A DNA stretch of 64,000 nucleotides from Paenibacillus phytohabitans (GTDB taxonomy: Bacteria > Bacillota > Bacilli > Paenibacillales > Paenibacillaceae), in contig NZ_WHOB01000016.1 in assembly GCF_013141775.1 (NCBI RefSeq), forward strand, positions 310,001 through 374,000. Reading direction: 5' to 3'. Both the position numbers and the translations under genes were made by a program. Shown here piece after piece: positions 34,808-44,262 of this stretch. A model generated the notes under the pieces. That model was not told the DNA's origin. It saw only the letters and a list, made by a program, of their open reading frames with translations, and did no database searches. The first letter of the stretch is position 1. Each line of letters starts with the position of its first letter.

Positions 34808-34945
34808 AGGGATGACGCTCCTTTCCACATACACATTCGACTATAGAGCATCTTATGCCGTGTGGTGCAGATGGGTGAAGAGCGGAGATGAATTCCAGCC
34901 AGCGCCGATATAAATCACTGAGTTTCTGCAATACTCAATCTGTAA

Positions 34946-35128
34946 TCAGCTAAAAATTTAAAATCCACCCTCCCCGACCCCAGCCGCGATCCGGCTAATG
35001 CAATTCCCCCTGATATCGAAGCCTATATAACGGTTCAGGATATTATCGATCGCCGGGATGCCCCGCGGGAGAAGCAGTATGAGATAGCTGCGCAAGACAG
35101 ACTAACGGCTCAGCCAAATAGAAGCTAA
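34946..35128 (+). pseudogene. Possible remnant of a plus-strand gene (C-terminal fragment)
   Basis: Between dpaA and dut, 61 codons are open on the plus strand with no usable start codon, ending in TAA at 35126. The residues IPPDIEAYITVQDIIDRRDA and REKQYEIAAQDRLTAQP look like real protein rather than chance. I do not recognise the family. It may be the stump of a gene deleted from this interval. The rest of the 34808-35151 gap shows nothing else. Confidence 0.35.
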
Positions 35129-35152
35129 AGCATCTAAGCATATGACAAAATA

Positions 35153-35205
35153 TAAAAAAAGCTTGCGGTTACGCACCAGGAAGGTGCAGTTCCGCAAGCT
35201 TTTTA
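35153..35205 (-). terminator. Intrinsic terminator after dut
   Basis: AAAAAGCTTGCGG and CCGCAAGCTTTTTTT with an inner GCACC/GGTGC helix on the minus strand. The A/T flanks would also allow termination from the plus side. Confidence 0.93.
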
Positions 35206-35233
35206 AATTAATCATAAATATTGATCGCGCTAA

Positions 35234-35680
35234 TTATTTACCCGTATGTCCAAAGCCGCCGGCGCCGCGCTCCGTTTCAGAGAGCTCACCGACTTCCACC
35301 AGCGTTACAGATGGCACAGCCTGGAATACCATTTGGGCAATCCGCTCATTGCGGGCAATCGCAAACGGCTCCTGACCCAGGTTGATCAGCAGCACCTTAA
35401 TCTCACCACGGTAATCCGCATCGATGGTACCCGGGGTATTCAGGCAGGTGATACCGTGCTTCAGTGCCAGGCCGCTGCGCGGACGGATCTGCGCCTCCAG
35501 CCCGTCCGGCATAGCGAGTGAGATTCCAGTGGGGATTAATGCCCGCTCGCCCGGAGCAAGCACCACAGCCTCTACTACAGCGGCATACAGGTCATATCCC
35601 GAGGCCTGTTCGGACATTTTGCAGGGCAGCAGCACATCCTCATTCCCGGGAAGCTTGTTAATTTGAACGTAATAAGACAA
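35234..35680 (-). CDS. dut: dUTP diphosphatase
   Basis: 148 residues of the trimeric dUTPase family. The five motifs are visible: [43 protein letters not shown] and the C-terminal [11 protein letters not shown] arm. It converts dUTP to dUMP and keeps uracil out of DNA. TTG at 35680 is preferred, 8 nt after AGGAG; an ATG at 35686 is only 2 nt from that site. The start lies inside the last codons of the M16 peptidase gene, so the two are translationally coupled. Confidence 0.95.
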   Translation of the reverse strand: MSYYVQINKLPGNEDVLLPCKMSEQASGYDLYAAVVEAVVLAPGERALIPTGISLAMPDGLEAQIRPRSGLALKHGITCLNTPGTIDADYRGEIKVLLINLGQEPFAIARNERIAQMVFQAVPSVTLVEVGELSETERGAGGFGHTGK

Positions 35681-36923
35681 GATCATCTCTCCTAACATTG
35701 GCTATCGCTTTATCTGTTGAGCCTACCATAGCCAGAGATAACGGCTGCGCGAACATAAAGTCCAGCAGCGCATTGATATCCTCCATGGTCACAGCCCCTA
35801 TTTTGGCAATCATCTCATCGAGGGTATCCTGCCGTCCAAGCATCAGCTCGTTTTTGCCCATCCGGTTCATCCGGCTGCTGGTGCTTTCCAGACTCAGGAT
35901 CAGACTGCCTTTCAGCTGCTCCTTACCTTTGCGGAGTTCATCCTCACTCAGGCCGTTCACAGCAAGATCGTGCAGCATTTCTTTGATCAGCTCGGTAACT
36001 TCTTTGGTCTGCTTCGGCGCTGTGCCGGCATATACGGTGAACAAGCCGCTGTCGGCCTGGGCACTGTGATATGAAAATACGGAGTACGCCAGACCGCGCT
36101 TCTCACGGATTTCCTGGAACAGCCGCGAGCTCATGCCGCCGCCGAAGGCATTGTTTAAGAGAGCCATGGGATACTGCAGCGGGCCGCCGCTCTTCACACC
36201 GGGCAAGGAGATGCAGATGTGATTCTGCTCTGTTTTCTTCTTGTGGAAGACCAGTTCCCCCTGATAATCCGGTTCAGTCAGCGAAGGCGATTCACCGTGG
36301 TTCGCGAACGAGCCAAAATGCTGCTCCAGCAACTCAATCAGCCCGTCATTAATATTTCCGGCTACACTGATGACTGTATTCTCGATCGTATACTGCTCTT
36401 TCATGTATGCACGCAGGTCATCCGGCGTCATTTCCAGCAGACGTTCCTTGAGTCCGAGTATTGTGTAAGCCAGCGGGTGTTCGCCGTAGGCAGCGGCACA
36501 CATCAGCTCATGGACCAGATCATCCGGCGTGTCCTCGCACATGGAGATTTCCTCCAGAATGACATTCTTCTCCTTGGCCAGCTCTTCGGCATCCATCCGT
36601 GAACGGAAAAACATATCCGCCAGCACATCCACAGCAATCGGCAGATGCTCATCCAGCACTTTGGCATAATAGCATGTATATTCCTTCGAGGTAAACGCGT
36701 TGACGTTGCCGCCAATCGCATCAAACTGTTCGGCGATCTCCTTCGCGCTGTACCGGTCAGTCCCCTTGAAGAGCATATGCTCGATGAAATGGGAAATCCC
36801 GTTGTTCAGCGGGTTCTCATTGCGTGAGCCCGTCTTGACCCAGATTCCGAAGGATACGGATCTTCCGGTCGGGATTTTCTCGGTAACCACCCGAAGTCCG
36901 TTCGATAATAATATTTTGTCCAA
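35658..36923 (-). CDS. mlpA: M16 zinc peptidase (MlpA/YmxG type)
   Basis: 421 residues. The inverted zinc motif [11 protein letters not shown] (HxxEH) is near residue 50, and the glutamate helix reads [15 protein letters not shown]. The arginine/tyrosine block [15 protein letters not shown] is in the C-terminal half. The start is TTG at 36923, 8 nt after AGGAGG, giving [20 protein letters not shown]; the open frame upstream of that is not conserved. The order pnp-ylxY-mlpA matches B. subtilis. Unlike YmfH it is encoded without an inactive partner next to it. Confidence 0.93.
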   Translation of the reverse strand: MDKILLSNGLRVVTEKIPTGRSVSFGIWVKTGSRNENPLNNGISHFIEHMLFKGTDRYSAKEIAEQFDAIGGNVNAFTSKEYTCYYAKVLDEHLPIAVDVLADMFFRSRMDAEELAKEKNVILEEISMCEDTPDDLVHELMCAAAYGEHPLAYTILGLKERLLEMTPDDLRAYMKEQYTIENTVISVAGNINDGLIELLEQHFGSFANHGESPSLTEPDYQGELVFHKKKTEQNHICISLPGVKSGGPLQYPMALLNNAFGGGMSSRLFQEIREKRGLAYSVFSYHSAQADSGLFTVYAGTAPKQTKEVTELIKEMLHDLAVNGLSEDELRKGKEQLKGSLILSLESTSSRMNRMGKNELMLGRQDTLDEMIAKIGAVTMEDINALLDFMFAQPLSLAMVGSTDKAIANVRRDDLVLLRSN

Positions 36924-37002
36924 TGTAAAATCCTCCTGGCACAGCCCCTGTATCTGTCTGTATTTATTATTCGCGCCTCTTATCCTATCAGAAATAGTCC
37001 GT

Positions 37003-37989
37003 TCACTCAACTTCCGGAGGTGTAATACGCTCTGTTGAGAGTGTCTGACTGACGGTTCCCAGCTGCAGACCCTTGGCTCTAATCCCGCGGATCATTCCCC
37101 TCAGTGCTTGGGAAGAGGAGTCTGTAGGGTGCATCAGTACCAGGGTTCCGGGCTCCGCTTTGCTGCTGATCTTGGCAATAACCGAATCAGGAGAAGGATG
37201 GCGCCAATCGACCGTATCAAGTGTCCATAATACCGTTTTTAGTCCCAGTGAGGCTGCAATCTCCACCGTCTGCTGATTAAAATCTCCTGAAGGCGGAGCA
37301 AACCATTTGTTGGTTACCCCCAGGCTATCCTTCAGCAGCTTCTGTGTCTTCTCAATCTCGGCCGTTGCCCGCGCGCGGCTGAGTGTACTCATGTTGGGAT
37401 GGGTATAGGCGTGGTTCTCCACTTCATGTCCGCGCTTCAGCATTTCGGCTGCAAGCTCCTTGTTATGACTAAGCCAGCTTCCATCCAGAAAAAAGGTCAC
37501 CTTGACCTTCTCCGCATCCAGAATATCCAGCATCGGCACAATATACTCGTTCCCCCACGCTACATTAATCATCAGCGACACCATCGGCTTGGCCGGATTG
37601 CCCCGGTAGATCGGCTGCGCTCCCAGATCACTCAGCGATACCTTCGGCTCTGTCTGGCGGTACACCAGTTTGAGGCTGTCCGCCGGCCCCCGCAAAAGCG
37701 CGTTCCGGTAGGTTGCCTCCACATCCACCTCAAGACCGTTGTACCCCGGTATGGCTTTCCACACCCGGTCAACGACAGCATCAACAGGCTGCGCATTCAG
37801 CTCCGCTGCCTTGCCGGCAATCTGCGCGCGCAATTCATCGTTCGTTTGCTTTGGCGCATAGCTCAGCACGGCCTTATCAGCCTGCGGCTTAAGCCCGGCA
37901 ATCATCTCTTTGACCGGTCCATTCGTGCTGCCGATCCCGATTACTACTGCAATGCAGGCCAGCACAAGCGCTGCTTTGTCCGTCTTCAT
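37003..37989 (-). CDS. ylxY: YlxY, polysaccharide-deacetylase-like sporulation protein
   Basis: 328 residues with an N-terminal signal anchor (AALVLACIAVVIGIG, about residues 6-20) and a NodB-homology domain. The metal histidines HAYTHP (HxxxH) and the later FAPPSGDFNQ and LVLMHPT motifs are present. However, motif 1, normally TFDDG with the catalytic aspartates, reads INVAWGNEY, so deacetylase activity is doubtful. ATG 37989 follows GGAGG. It lies between pnp and mlpA as in B. subtilis. It probably acts outside the membrane on spore or cell wall glycans, perhaps as a binder. Confidence 0.88.
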   Translation of the reverse strand: MKTDKAALVLACIAVVIGIGSTNGPVKEMIAGLKPQADKAVLSYAPKQTNDELRAQIAGKAAELNAQPVDAVVDRVWKAIPGYNGLEVDVEATYRNALLRGPADSLKLVYRQTEPKVSLSDLGAQPIYRGNPAKPMVSLMINVAWGNEYIVPMLDILDAEKVKVTFFLDGSWLSHNKELAAEMLKRGHEVENHAYTHPNMSTLSRARATAEIEKTQKLLKDSLGVTNKWFAPPSGDFNQQTVEIAASLGLKTVLWTLDTVDWRHPSPDSVIAKISSKAEPGTLVLMHPTDSSSQALRGMIRGIRAKGLQLGTVSQTLSTERITPPEVE

Positions 37990-38162
37990 TGACGTCTTTC
38001 CTCCCCGGCAGAAACGGTCTGATCCGTCCCGGCACAAGGGTAGAAGTGCAAGGACGCTTTGTCCCAGCCTATGTATGACAAACGCCGAATATGCATAAAC
38101 GCATAGAGTGTAGCCCACTGCCATATACAATCCGCAGCTGAGTACTGCCGGTTAATTGCTAG

Positions 38163-38198
38163 AAAAAAAGAGCCAGAACGGTAATGCTTCTGTCTCTT
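38163..38198 (-). terminator. Intrinsic terminator after pnp
   Basis: AGAGACAGAA and TTCTGGCTCT pair (one mismatch) around a 10-nt loop, followed by seven T on the minus strand. Confidence 0.82.
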
Positions 38199-38247
38199 CC
38201 TCATACATTTAATTAGATTACCGGAAAACCGCAGGCGAGGCTATTTC

Positions 38248-40350
38248 TTACGCCTTCGCTCCGCTTTCCGAAGTCAGCACAGCTTTGCGCGACAGATTGA
38301 CGCGGCCCTGCTGATCGATTTCGGTTACCTTAACGGTAATGGTATCGCCGATGGCAACAACATCTTCCACTTTAGCCACACGTTCTGTGGACAGCTGGGA
38401 AATATGCACGAGGCCGTCTTTACCCGGAATCAGTTCAACGAATGCGCCGAATTTCTCGATACGTCTAACTGTACCGACATAGATTTCGCCGACCTGTACT
38501 TCACGCACAATACCTTCGATAATGCCGCGGGCCTTCTGGATCATCTCTTCGTTGGAGGAGCCGATGAAGACACGGCCATCCTGTTCGATGTCGATCTTTA
38601 CGCCGGTTTCTTCAATGATTTTGTTAATGATCTTACCGCCAGCACCGATAACATCGCGGATTTTGTCCGGATTGATGTTGATGATAATGATTTTTGGAGC
38701 ATATTTGGACAGGCTTGTTCTTGGCGCAGAGATCGCTTCATTCATTTTACCCAAGATGAACATACGTCCTTCTTTGGCCTGCTGGAGCGCATCCTGCAGA
38801 ATTTTACGGTCGATGCCGTCGATTTTGATATCCATCTGAATCGCCGTTACGCCTTCCGCTGTTCCCGCTACCTTAAAGTCCATATCGCCGAGGTGATCTT
38901 CCATACCCTGAATATCTGTCAGGATGGAGACATGCTCTCCGTCTTTGATCAGACCCATAGCAACACCTGCAACCGGCGCCTTGATGGGCACCCCTGCATC
39001 CATCATCGCCAGGATACTGGCACAGATGCTCGCCTGGGAAGTCGAACCATTGGATTCAATGGCTTCCGATACCAGACGGATGGTGTACGGGAATTCAGTT
39101 TCACTTGGAATCACTTTGGACAATGCGCGTTCACCCAGTGCGCCGTGGCCGATTTCGCGGCGTCCCGGTGCTCTCAGCGGACGGGCTTCCCCTACGCTGA
39201 ACGGAGGGAAGTTGTAATGATGCATAAAGCGCTTGGTTTCAGCCGGATCGATTCCGTCAAGAATCTGTACATCCCCCAGCGCGCCCAGTGTACAAACGCT
39301 AAGGATCTGTGTTTGTCCGCGTGTGAACAGACCGGAACCGTGTGTACGCGGCAGCAGCGCTGTATCGCATTCAATCGGACGAATCTCATCCAGCTTACGG
39401 CCATCCGGACGTACCTTATCATGCGTGATCAGACGTCTTACTTCGTCCTTGACGATATCATGCAGCACTTCCTTAACATCTTTAAGAAGTTCTGGTGTCT
39501 CTATGTATTTCTCTGCGAAATACTCCACCGTTTCATTATTAACCAGATCGATAGCATCCTGACGGGCATGCTTCTCGGCAATCTTCACGGCGTCAACCAG
39601 ACGGCTCTCTGCGTAAGCGCGAACCTGTGCGTTTACATCAGCGTTAACCGCATGCAGCTTCACAGCCATCTTTTCTTTGCCGGCAACGGCGACGAGCTGC
39701 TCGATCACAGCTACGATCTTGCGGACTTCATCATGTCCGAACATGATCGCTTCAAGCATTACATCTTCAGTGACTTCATTGGCTTCAGCTTCCACCATCA
39801 TGATAGCGTCCTTAGTACCGGCTACAACGACATAAATATCGCTGATTGCCTGCTGGGCTACATCAGGGTTGATGATGAATTCACCATTAATACGGCCTAC
39901 AGCTACGCCCCCGATTGGACCGTTGAAAGGCACATCGGAAATACTCAGAGCAGCAGAAGTACCGATCATAGCTGCGATATCAGGCGCACAGTCCTGATCC
40001 ACGCTCATAACCAGGTTCAAGACTTGCACGTCATTGCGGAACCCTTCCGGGAACAATGGACGAATCGGACGGTCGGTCAGACGGCTCGACAGGATCGCCT
40101 TTTCACTTGGACGTCCTTCACGCTTGATGAATCCGCCCGGGATTTTACCCACTGCGTATAATCTTTCTTCATAGTTCACCGTAAGCGGGAAGAAATCCAG
40201 ATCTTTAGGCTCACTGGATGCTGTAACCGTACACAATACTGAAGTATCTCCGTACCGCACCATAACGGCTGCGTTCGCTTGTTTGGCCAGACGGCCTGTT
40301 TCCAGCACAAGGCGTCTTCCGCCCAGCTGCATTTCCACACGTTGTTCCAT
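38248..40350 (-). CDS. pnp: Polyribonucleotide nucleotidyltransferase (PNPase)
   Basis: 700 residues. Two RNase PH domains ([20 protein letters not shown] and [19 protein letters not shown]) flank the helical domain. A KH domain ([20 protein letters not shown]) and an S1 domain ([16 protein letters not shown]) follow. The enzyme is a phosphorolytic 3'-5' exoribonuclease. ATG 40350 is preceded by AAGGAGGGG. It is preceded by rpsO with a hairpin in the gap, the classical rpsO-pnp arrangement. Confidence 0.97.
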   Translation of the reverse strand: MEQRVEMQLGGRRLVLETGRLAKQANAAVMVRYGDTSVLCTVTASSEPKDLDFFPLTVNYEERLYAVGKIPGGFIKREGRPSEKAILSSRLTDRPIRPLFPEGFRNDVQVLNLVMSVDQDCAPDIAAMIGTSAALSISDVPFNGPIGGVAVGRINGEFIINPDVAQQAISDIYVVVAGTKDAIMMVEAEANEVTEDVMLEAIMFGHDEVRKIVAVIEQLVAVAGKEKMAVKLHAVNADVNAQVRAYAESRLVDAVKIAEKHARQDAIDLVNNETVEYFAEKYIETPELLKDVKEVLHDIVKDEVRRLITHDKVRPDGRKLDEIRPIECDTALLPRTHGSGLFTRGQTQILSVCTLGALGDVQILDGIDPAETKRFMHHYNFPPFSVGEARPLRAPGRREIGHGALGERALSKVIPSETEFPYTIRLVSEAIESNGSTSQASICASILAMMDAGVPIKAPVAGVAMGLIKDGEHVSILTDIQGMEDHLGDMDFKVAGTAEGVTAIQMDIKIDGIDRKILQDALQQAKEGRMFILGKMNEAISAPRTSLSKYAPKIIIININPDKIRDVIGAGGKIINKIIEETGVKIDIEQDGRVFIGSSNEEMIQKARGIIEGIVREVQVGEIYVGTVRRIEKFGAFVELIPGKDGLVHISQLSTERVAKVEDVVAIGDTITVKVTEIDQQGRVNLSRKAVLTSESGAKA

Positions 40351-40399
40351 AAAACCCCTCCTTGAATGATAGTAATTTTGTTCTGTATGTTCTACAAGC

Positions 40400-40440
40400 A
40401 AAAACGGCTTGTCCTCCATGAGGTGATCTAGCCGTTTTTT
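40400..40440 (-). terminator. Hairpin/terminator in the rpsO-pnp gap
   Basis: AAAACGGCT and AGCCGTTTT form a 9-bp stem with a 20-nt loop and a T-run on the minus strand. It could end rpsO transcripts and also act as a processing or attenuation site for pnp. Confidence 0.8.
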
Positions 40441-40574
40441 GCGAATAATATCCACTTATCTACTGTAAAAGTTTACCCTAAATTTTCAAAAAGCAACCCG
40501 GCTGTCCCGCTGTCGCTCGTAAGAAGGACATACGGTATACAACCAGGCTGCTTTAGGGCTCTACTTATGGAATA

Positions 40575-40844
40575 TTAACGACGCAATCCCAGTTTTTCGA
40601 TCAGGGCGCTGTAACGTCTGATGTCTTTGTTCTTCAAATACGCCAGCAGTTTACGACGTTGTCCAACCATCTTCAGCAGTCCGCGACGGGAATGATGATC
40701 CTTCTTGTGCGTACGCAAGTGGTCAGTCAAATTAACGATGTTCTCCGTAAGGATAGCAACTTGCACCTCAGGGGATCCAGTATCGGATTCGTGAGTTTTG
40801 TGCTCGTCGATCAATTGGTGTTTACGTTCTTGAGTCAATGCCAT
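40575..40844 (-). CDS. rpsO: 30S ribosomal protein S15
   Basis: 89 residues. [39 protein letters not shown] and the C-terminal [12 protein letters not shown] are the S15 consensus. It binds the 16S central domain. The ATG at 40844 follows GAAGGAGGTG, an unusually complete Shine-Dalgarno. Confidence 0.98.
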   Translation of the reverse strand: MALTQERKHQLIDEHKTHESDTGSPEVQVAILTENIVNLTDHLRTHKKDHHSRRGLLKMVGQRRKLLAYLKNKDIRRYSALIEKLGLRR

Positions 40845-40994
40845 CCTGTTCACCTCCTTCATTATAATCGCCAGTAGCCTCGTCACCGTCGGTGAGAACA
40901 AGCAACCAAGCTAAGGTTATGCTGCTGTCATTCCAGCAACGTTAATCAGTATAGCACCTTCAAAGACAAAAGTAAACGGCATGTCCGGGAAAGA

Positions 40995-41942
40995 TTAGGA
41001 ATGATATCCCAGAAGTCCTTTGGCTGTCTCGGCATCTGCGCCGATCTGGGCGATTAAGGCCTGGATGGACTCAAACTTGCGTTCAGAACGGATAAAGGAG
41101 ACCAGCTCTACCTTAAGCTCCTGCCCGTATATATCTCCCGCAAAATCAAACAGATGCACTTCGAAGCTTGGAGCAATCATCCCGTCATGAAACGTAGGCT
41201 TCACGCCGACATTCATCACACCGTACAATACGTCTTCCTTGTAAAATACCTTGACGGCATACACGCCTTTGGCCGGAATGACATAGCGGTCTTCGAGCTG
41301 CAGGTTGGCCGTTGGAAATCCGATGGTCCGGCCCCGCTTCTCTCCATGACCTACAATTCCGCGCAGGTGATAACAACGTCCAAACCAGGCATTGGCTTTA
41401 TCCAGTTCACCGGTCAGCAGGCACTTGCGGATGCCGGAGCTGCTGACCTTCTCCCCTTCGAGAAGAAACGGGGAGACCGTTTCTACATTCATAACACCCT
41501 GCCCCAGCTCCCGAAGCGTATCCGCATCACCTTCACCCTTGTAGCCGAACCGGAAGTCGAAACCGACAACGGCGGTTACAATCTGCAGCGGCAGCAGCAT
41601 TACAGAGACAAAGTCCACCGGGCTAACCCGGGAGAGTTCTTCATTAAATGCAATAATATATAAAATATCAACGCCCATCCCGGCAAGCAGCTCCTGCTTG
41701 TCCCTGGAAGGTGTCAAATATCCTTCATAATCACCCTTACCCATAACATCCTTAGGATGGGGATAAAAGGTCATGACAGCTGCAGGTACATCTGCCTGGC
41801 GGGCAAGAGCTACAGCAGATGTTATGACGCTGGCATGTCCGCGGTGCAGTCCGTCGAACTGCCCCAGGGCGACTACTTGAGGCTGCGCCCACTCTGCTGC
41901 CGTCTCCGGCAACATTGGATAGCTTAAGGTTACGGTTCTCAC
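40995..41942 (-). CDS. ribF: Bifunctional riboflavin kinase/FAD synthetase
   Basis: 315 residues. The N-terminal adenylyltransferase has GQFDGLHRGHASVI and SSSGIRKCLLTGEL; the C-terminal flavokinase has GHGEKRGRTIGFPTANLQL. It makes FMN and FAD. GTG at 41942 is favoured, 7 nt after GTAGGTGAG. It follows truB closely, as in most Bacillota. Confidence 0.96.
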   Translation of the reverse strand: MRTVTLSYPMLPETAAEWAQPQVVALGQFDGLHRGHASVITSAVALARQADVPAAVMTFYPHPKDVMGKGDYEGYLTPSRDKQELLAGMGVDILYIIAFNEELSRVSPVDFVSVMLLPLQIVTAVVGFDFRFGYKGEGDADTLRELGQGVMNVETVSPFLLEGEKVSSSGIRKCLLTGELDKANAWFGRCYHLRGIVGHGEKRGRTIGFPTANLQLEDRYVIPAKGVYAVKVFYKEDVLYGVMNVGVKPTFHDGMIAPSFEVHLFDFAGDIYGQELKVELVSFIRSERKFESIQALIAQIGADAETAKGLLGYHS

Positions 41943-41977
41943 GCTGTTTCTCACCTACATTCAAAAATAAATTAAAT

Positions 41978-42892
41978 TTAAGCCTGTGCGAACACTTTAA
42001 CAGGAGCAATTGCACCAGTAGCTTCTAAAGCATAGATGCCCAGAAACTCCCCTTGCAGATCATAGAGCCGGAAATCTCCGTTGCTCTTCACTTCAGGTGC
42101 CACAAAGCGGAGCGATAGTCGCTGCCCTTGCAGGGCGGCTTTCTTCTTCTCCTCGGCTACGGTATGTCTGGGCAAATGCGAAATCGCCTCATCGGCGGCA
42201 ATTAAATGCTCTTCCAGCGTACCTGCTTCCTTATGTTCGGCAATTTGCTCCAGGGTCAGGCAATGACTGGTAGATATCCCTGCCGACATGGTCCGCTCCA
42301 GCTTCACCATCACCCCCGGCACTCCAAGCGCACGCCCGATATCCACGCATAGGGTACGGATGTACGTTCCTTTGGAGCATAATGCCCGGAATGTGATATC
42401 GGGATAATTGCCGCTCCAGACCATATCCTGCATTTCAATCTCATAAATTTCCACTTCACGGCTCTTACGTTCCACCGTCTTGCCTTCTCTGGCCAGCTCG
42501 TACAGACGCTTACCATCCACCTTCACTGCTGAATACATTGGGGGAACCTGTGAAATCACACCTTTGAAGGAATTCAGGACAGCCAGCACTTCAGCTTCCG
42601 TAACCTGAACCTCTTCAACTGATTCCGTAATCGTCCCTGTTAAATCCTCTGTATCACTGGCAAATCCCAGCCGCAGCGTAGCAACATACTCCTTGGGAAG
42701 CTCCTGGATGTACTCAACCACCCGCGTGGCCCGTCCCAGGCACAGCGGCAGCACTCCGGTCACCTGGGGATCAAGTGTACCGGTATGTCCTATCCGCTTC
42801 ATGCCGAGAATCCGCCGCGCCTTGGCCACAACATCATGTGAAGTGAACCCTGCCGGCTTATATACGGCCAGAACACCTGTAAGTTCACTCAT
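41978..42892 (-). CDS. truB: tRNA pseudouridine(55) synthase TruB
   Basis: 304 residues. The catalytic aspartate lies in GHTGTLDPQVTGVLPLCLGR; KEYVATLRLGFASDTEDLTG and SKGTYIRTLCVDIGRALG are family blocks, and the C-terminal region is PUA-like. It isomerises U55 in the T-loop. The ATG overlaps the nrnA stop (ATGA). Confidence 0.97.
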   Translation of the reverse strand: MSELTGVLAVYKPAGFTSHDVVAKARRILGMKRIGHTGTLDPQVTGVLPLCLGRATRVVEYIQELPKEYVATLRLGFASDTEDLTGTITESVEEVQVTEAEVLAVLNSFKGVISQVPPMYSAVKVDGKRLYELAREGKTVERKSREVEIYEIEMQDMVWSGNYPDITFRALCSKGTYIRTLCVDIGRALGVPGVMVKLERTMSAGISTSHCLTLEQIAEHKEAGTLEEHLIAADEAISHLPRHTVAEEKKKAALQGQRLSLRFVAPEVKSNGDFRLYDLQGEFLGIYALEATGAIAPVKVFAQA

Positions 42893-43869
42893 AGATGACG
42901 TTTAACCTCCTCAAGCACCTGCGCTACCGCCTCTTCAAGACTTCCGGTAATGCGGGCTCCTGCAGCACGCGTGTGCCCGCCGCCGCCGAAGACCTGCGCC
43001 AGCGCCGCGACATCGACCTTACCTGCTGAACGCAGGCTGGCCTTCACCGCATGCTCATCAATTACCTTGAACAGAATGCCCACTTCAACCCCGCGGATAT
43101 TACGCGGATAATTGACAATCCCTTCAAGATCCTCGTTGGCCGCATTACAATCCAGCATATCCTGCGGTGTAACATACACCCAGGCAATATCCCCTTCAGG
43201 ACTGAGCTGCAGTGTACTGAGTGCCCGGTTGAGCACTTTGACCTGCGGAAGAGTCATCTCTTCAAGCAGGGTCTCAGCCAGTTCAGGTCCATTCACGCCC
43301 AATGCCAGCAGTTCGGATACAGCTGCCATCACTTTAGGCGAAGTGTTGTTATAGCGGAAACCGCCGGTATCTGTTAAGAGTCCGGTATAAATGGCCGTGG
43401 CAATATCGATATCCCATTCCACCTCAAACGTCTTCAGCAGGTCGAACAGAATCTCTGCTGTCGCAGCCGCATCTGGCTTGATAAGCGTTACGGCACCGTA
43501 ACCATTATTGGTGGGATGATGGTCTATGTTTACGATAAGTGCATCACTGGTGAAATGACGCTGGGTAAGTCCTACACGCTGAAAATCCGCACAGTCGACA
43601 CAAATGACATTGCTGTACTGGCGCGGCAGTTCGCCCGCAGCAGACAGATTGATAATTTGATCGGCATGCCATAAATATTCCATACGCTGCGGAATCTGGC
43701 CCTCGTTCAGCATACAATATTTTTTGCCCAGACATGAGAGAAGCCAGCCCACCGCGAGGGTGGAGCTGACTGCATCTCCGTCCGGCTGAACATGCGACAC
43801 TACAAGATAATCGTCGTGTTCCAGCAGAAACTTACGGGTCTGCTGGAGACTTTGTTCATAGCTCTGCAT
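42889..43869 (-). CDS. nrnA: NrnA-type DHH phosphoesterase (oligoribonuclease/pAp phosphatase)
   Basis: 326 residues. DHH motifs are SHVQPDGDAVSSTLA, VDCADFQR, and VNIDHHPTNNGYG; the DHHA1 domain has FGGGGHTRAAGARI. The family degrades short RNAs (nano-RNA) and 3'-phosphoadenosine 5'-phosphate. Position between rbfA and truB, with ATGA coupling to truB, is common in Bacillota. Some members act on cyclic dinucleotide breakdown products such as pGpG, which would connect to the c-di-GMP protein at the window start, but that is inference. Confidence 0.93.
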   Translation of the reverse strand: MQSYEQSLQQTRKFLLEHDDYLVVSHVQPDGDAVSSTLAVGWLLSCLGKKYCMLNEGQIPQRMEYLWHADQIINLSAAGELPRQYSNVICVDCADFQRVGLTQRHFTSDALIVNIDHHPTNNGYGAVTLIKPDAAATAEILFDLLKTFEVEWDIDIATAIYTGLLTDTGGFRYNNTSPKVMAAVSELLALGVNGPELAETLLEEMTLPQVKVLNRALSTLQLSPEGDIAWVYVTPQDMLDCNAANEDLEGIVNYPRNIRGVEVGILFKVIDEHAVKASLRSAGKVDVAALAQVFGGGGHTRAAGARITGSLEEAVAQVLEEVKRHL

Positions 43870-43896
43870 TCGCCGTCTCCTTTATGTTCCGTAGCT

Positions 43897-44244
43897 CTAT
43901 TCGGTTTTGCCGATTTCGCCGAGCAGCTTCTCAATATGACTTCCGTAAGCAACGGATTCGTCAATCTTGAAGATCAGCTCAGGAGTATGGCGCAGGCGGA
44001 TTGCTTTGCCAAGCTCCGAGCGGAGAAAGCCGTTAGCTTTCTCAATCGCCTTGAGCGAGTCTGACTTCTGCTCCTCGTCCCCGAATACGCTCAGGTATAC
44101 CTTGGCCTGTGACAAATCGTTTGTCACATCTACGCCAGTTACAGTTACGAACCCGACGCGCGGGTCCTTTAGTCCGCTTTGGATGAGCTGGCTCAGTTCT
44201 TTCTTAATCTGTTCGCCAACCCGTCCGGCTCTGATTTTAGACAT
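43897..44244 (-). CDS. rbfA: 30S ribosome-binding factor A
   Basis: 115 residues of the KH-like RbfA family: [40 protein letters not shown] and [15 protein letters not shown]. It assists late maturation of the 30S subunit. In B. subtilis ylxP lies between infB and rbfA; here there is only an 18-nt gap, so ylxP is absent from this place. Confidence 0.96.
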   Translation of the reverse strand: MSKIRAGRVGEQIKKELSQLIQSGLKDPRVGFVTVTGVDVTNDLSQAKVYLSVFGDEEQKSDSLKAIEKANGFLRSELGKAIRLRHTPELIFKIDESVAYGSHIEKLLGEIGKTE

Positions 44245-44262
44245 CTATATTCACCTCTTCGC

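Noticed and set aside
38404..40161. A 585-codon open frame on the plus strand
   Set aside because: Antisense shadow of pnp, rich in Cys, His and Phe from reverse reading.
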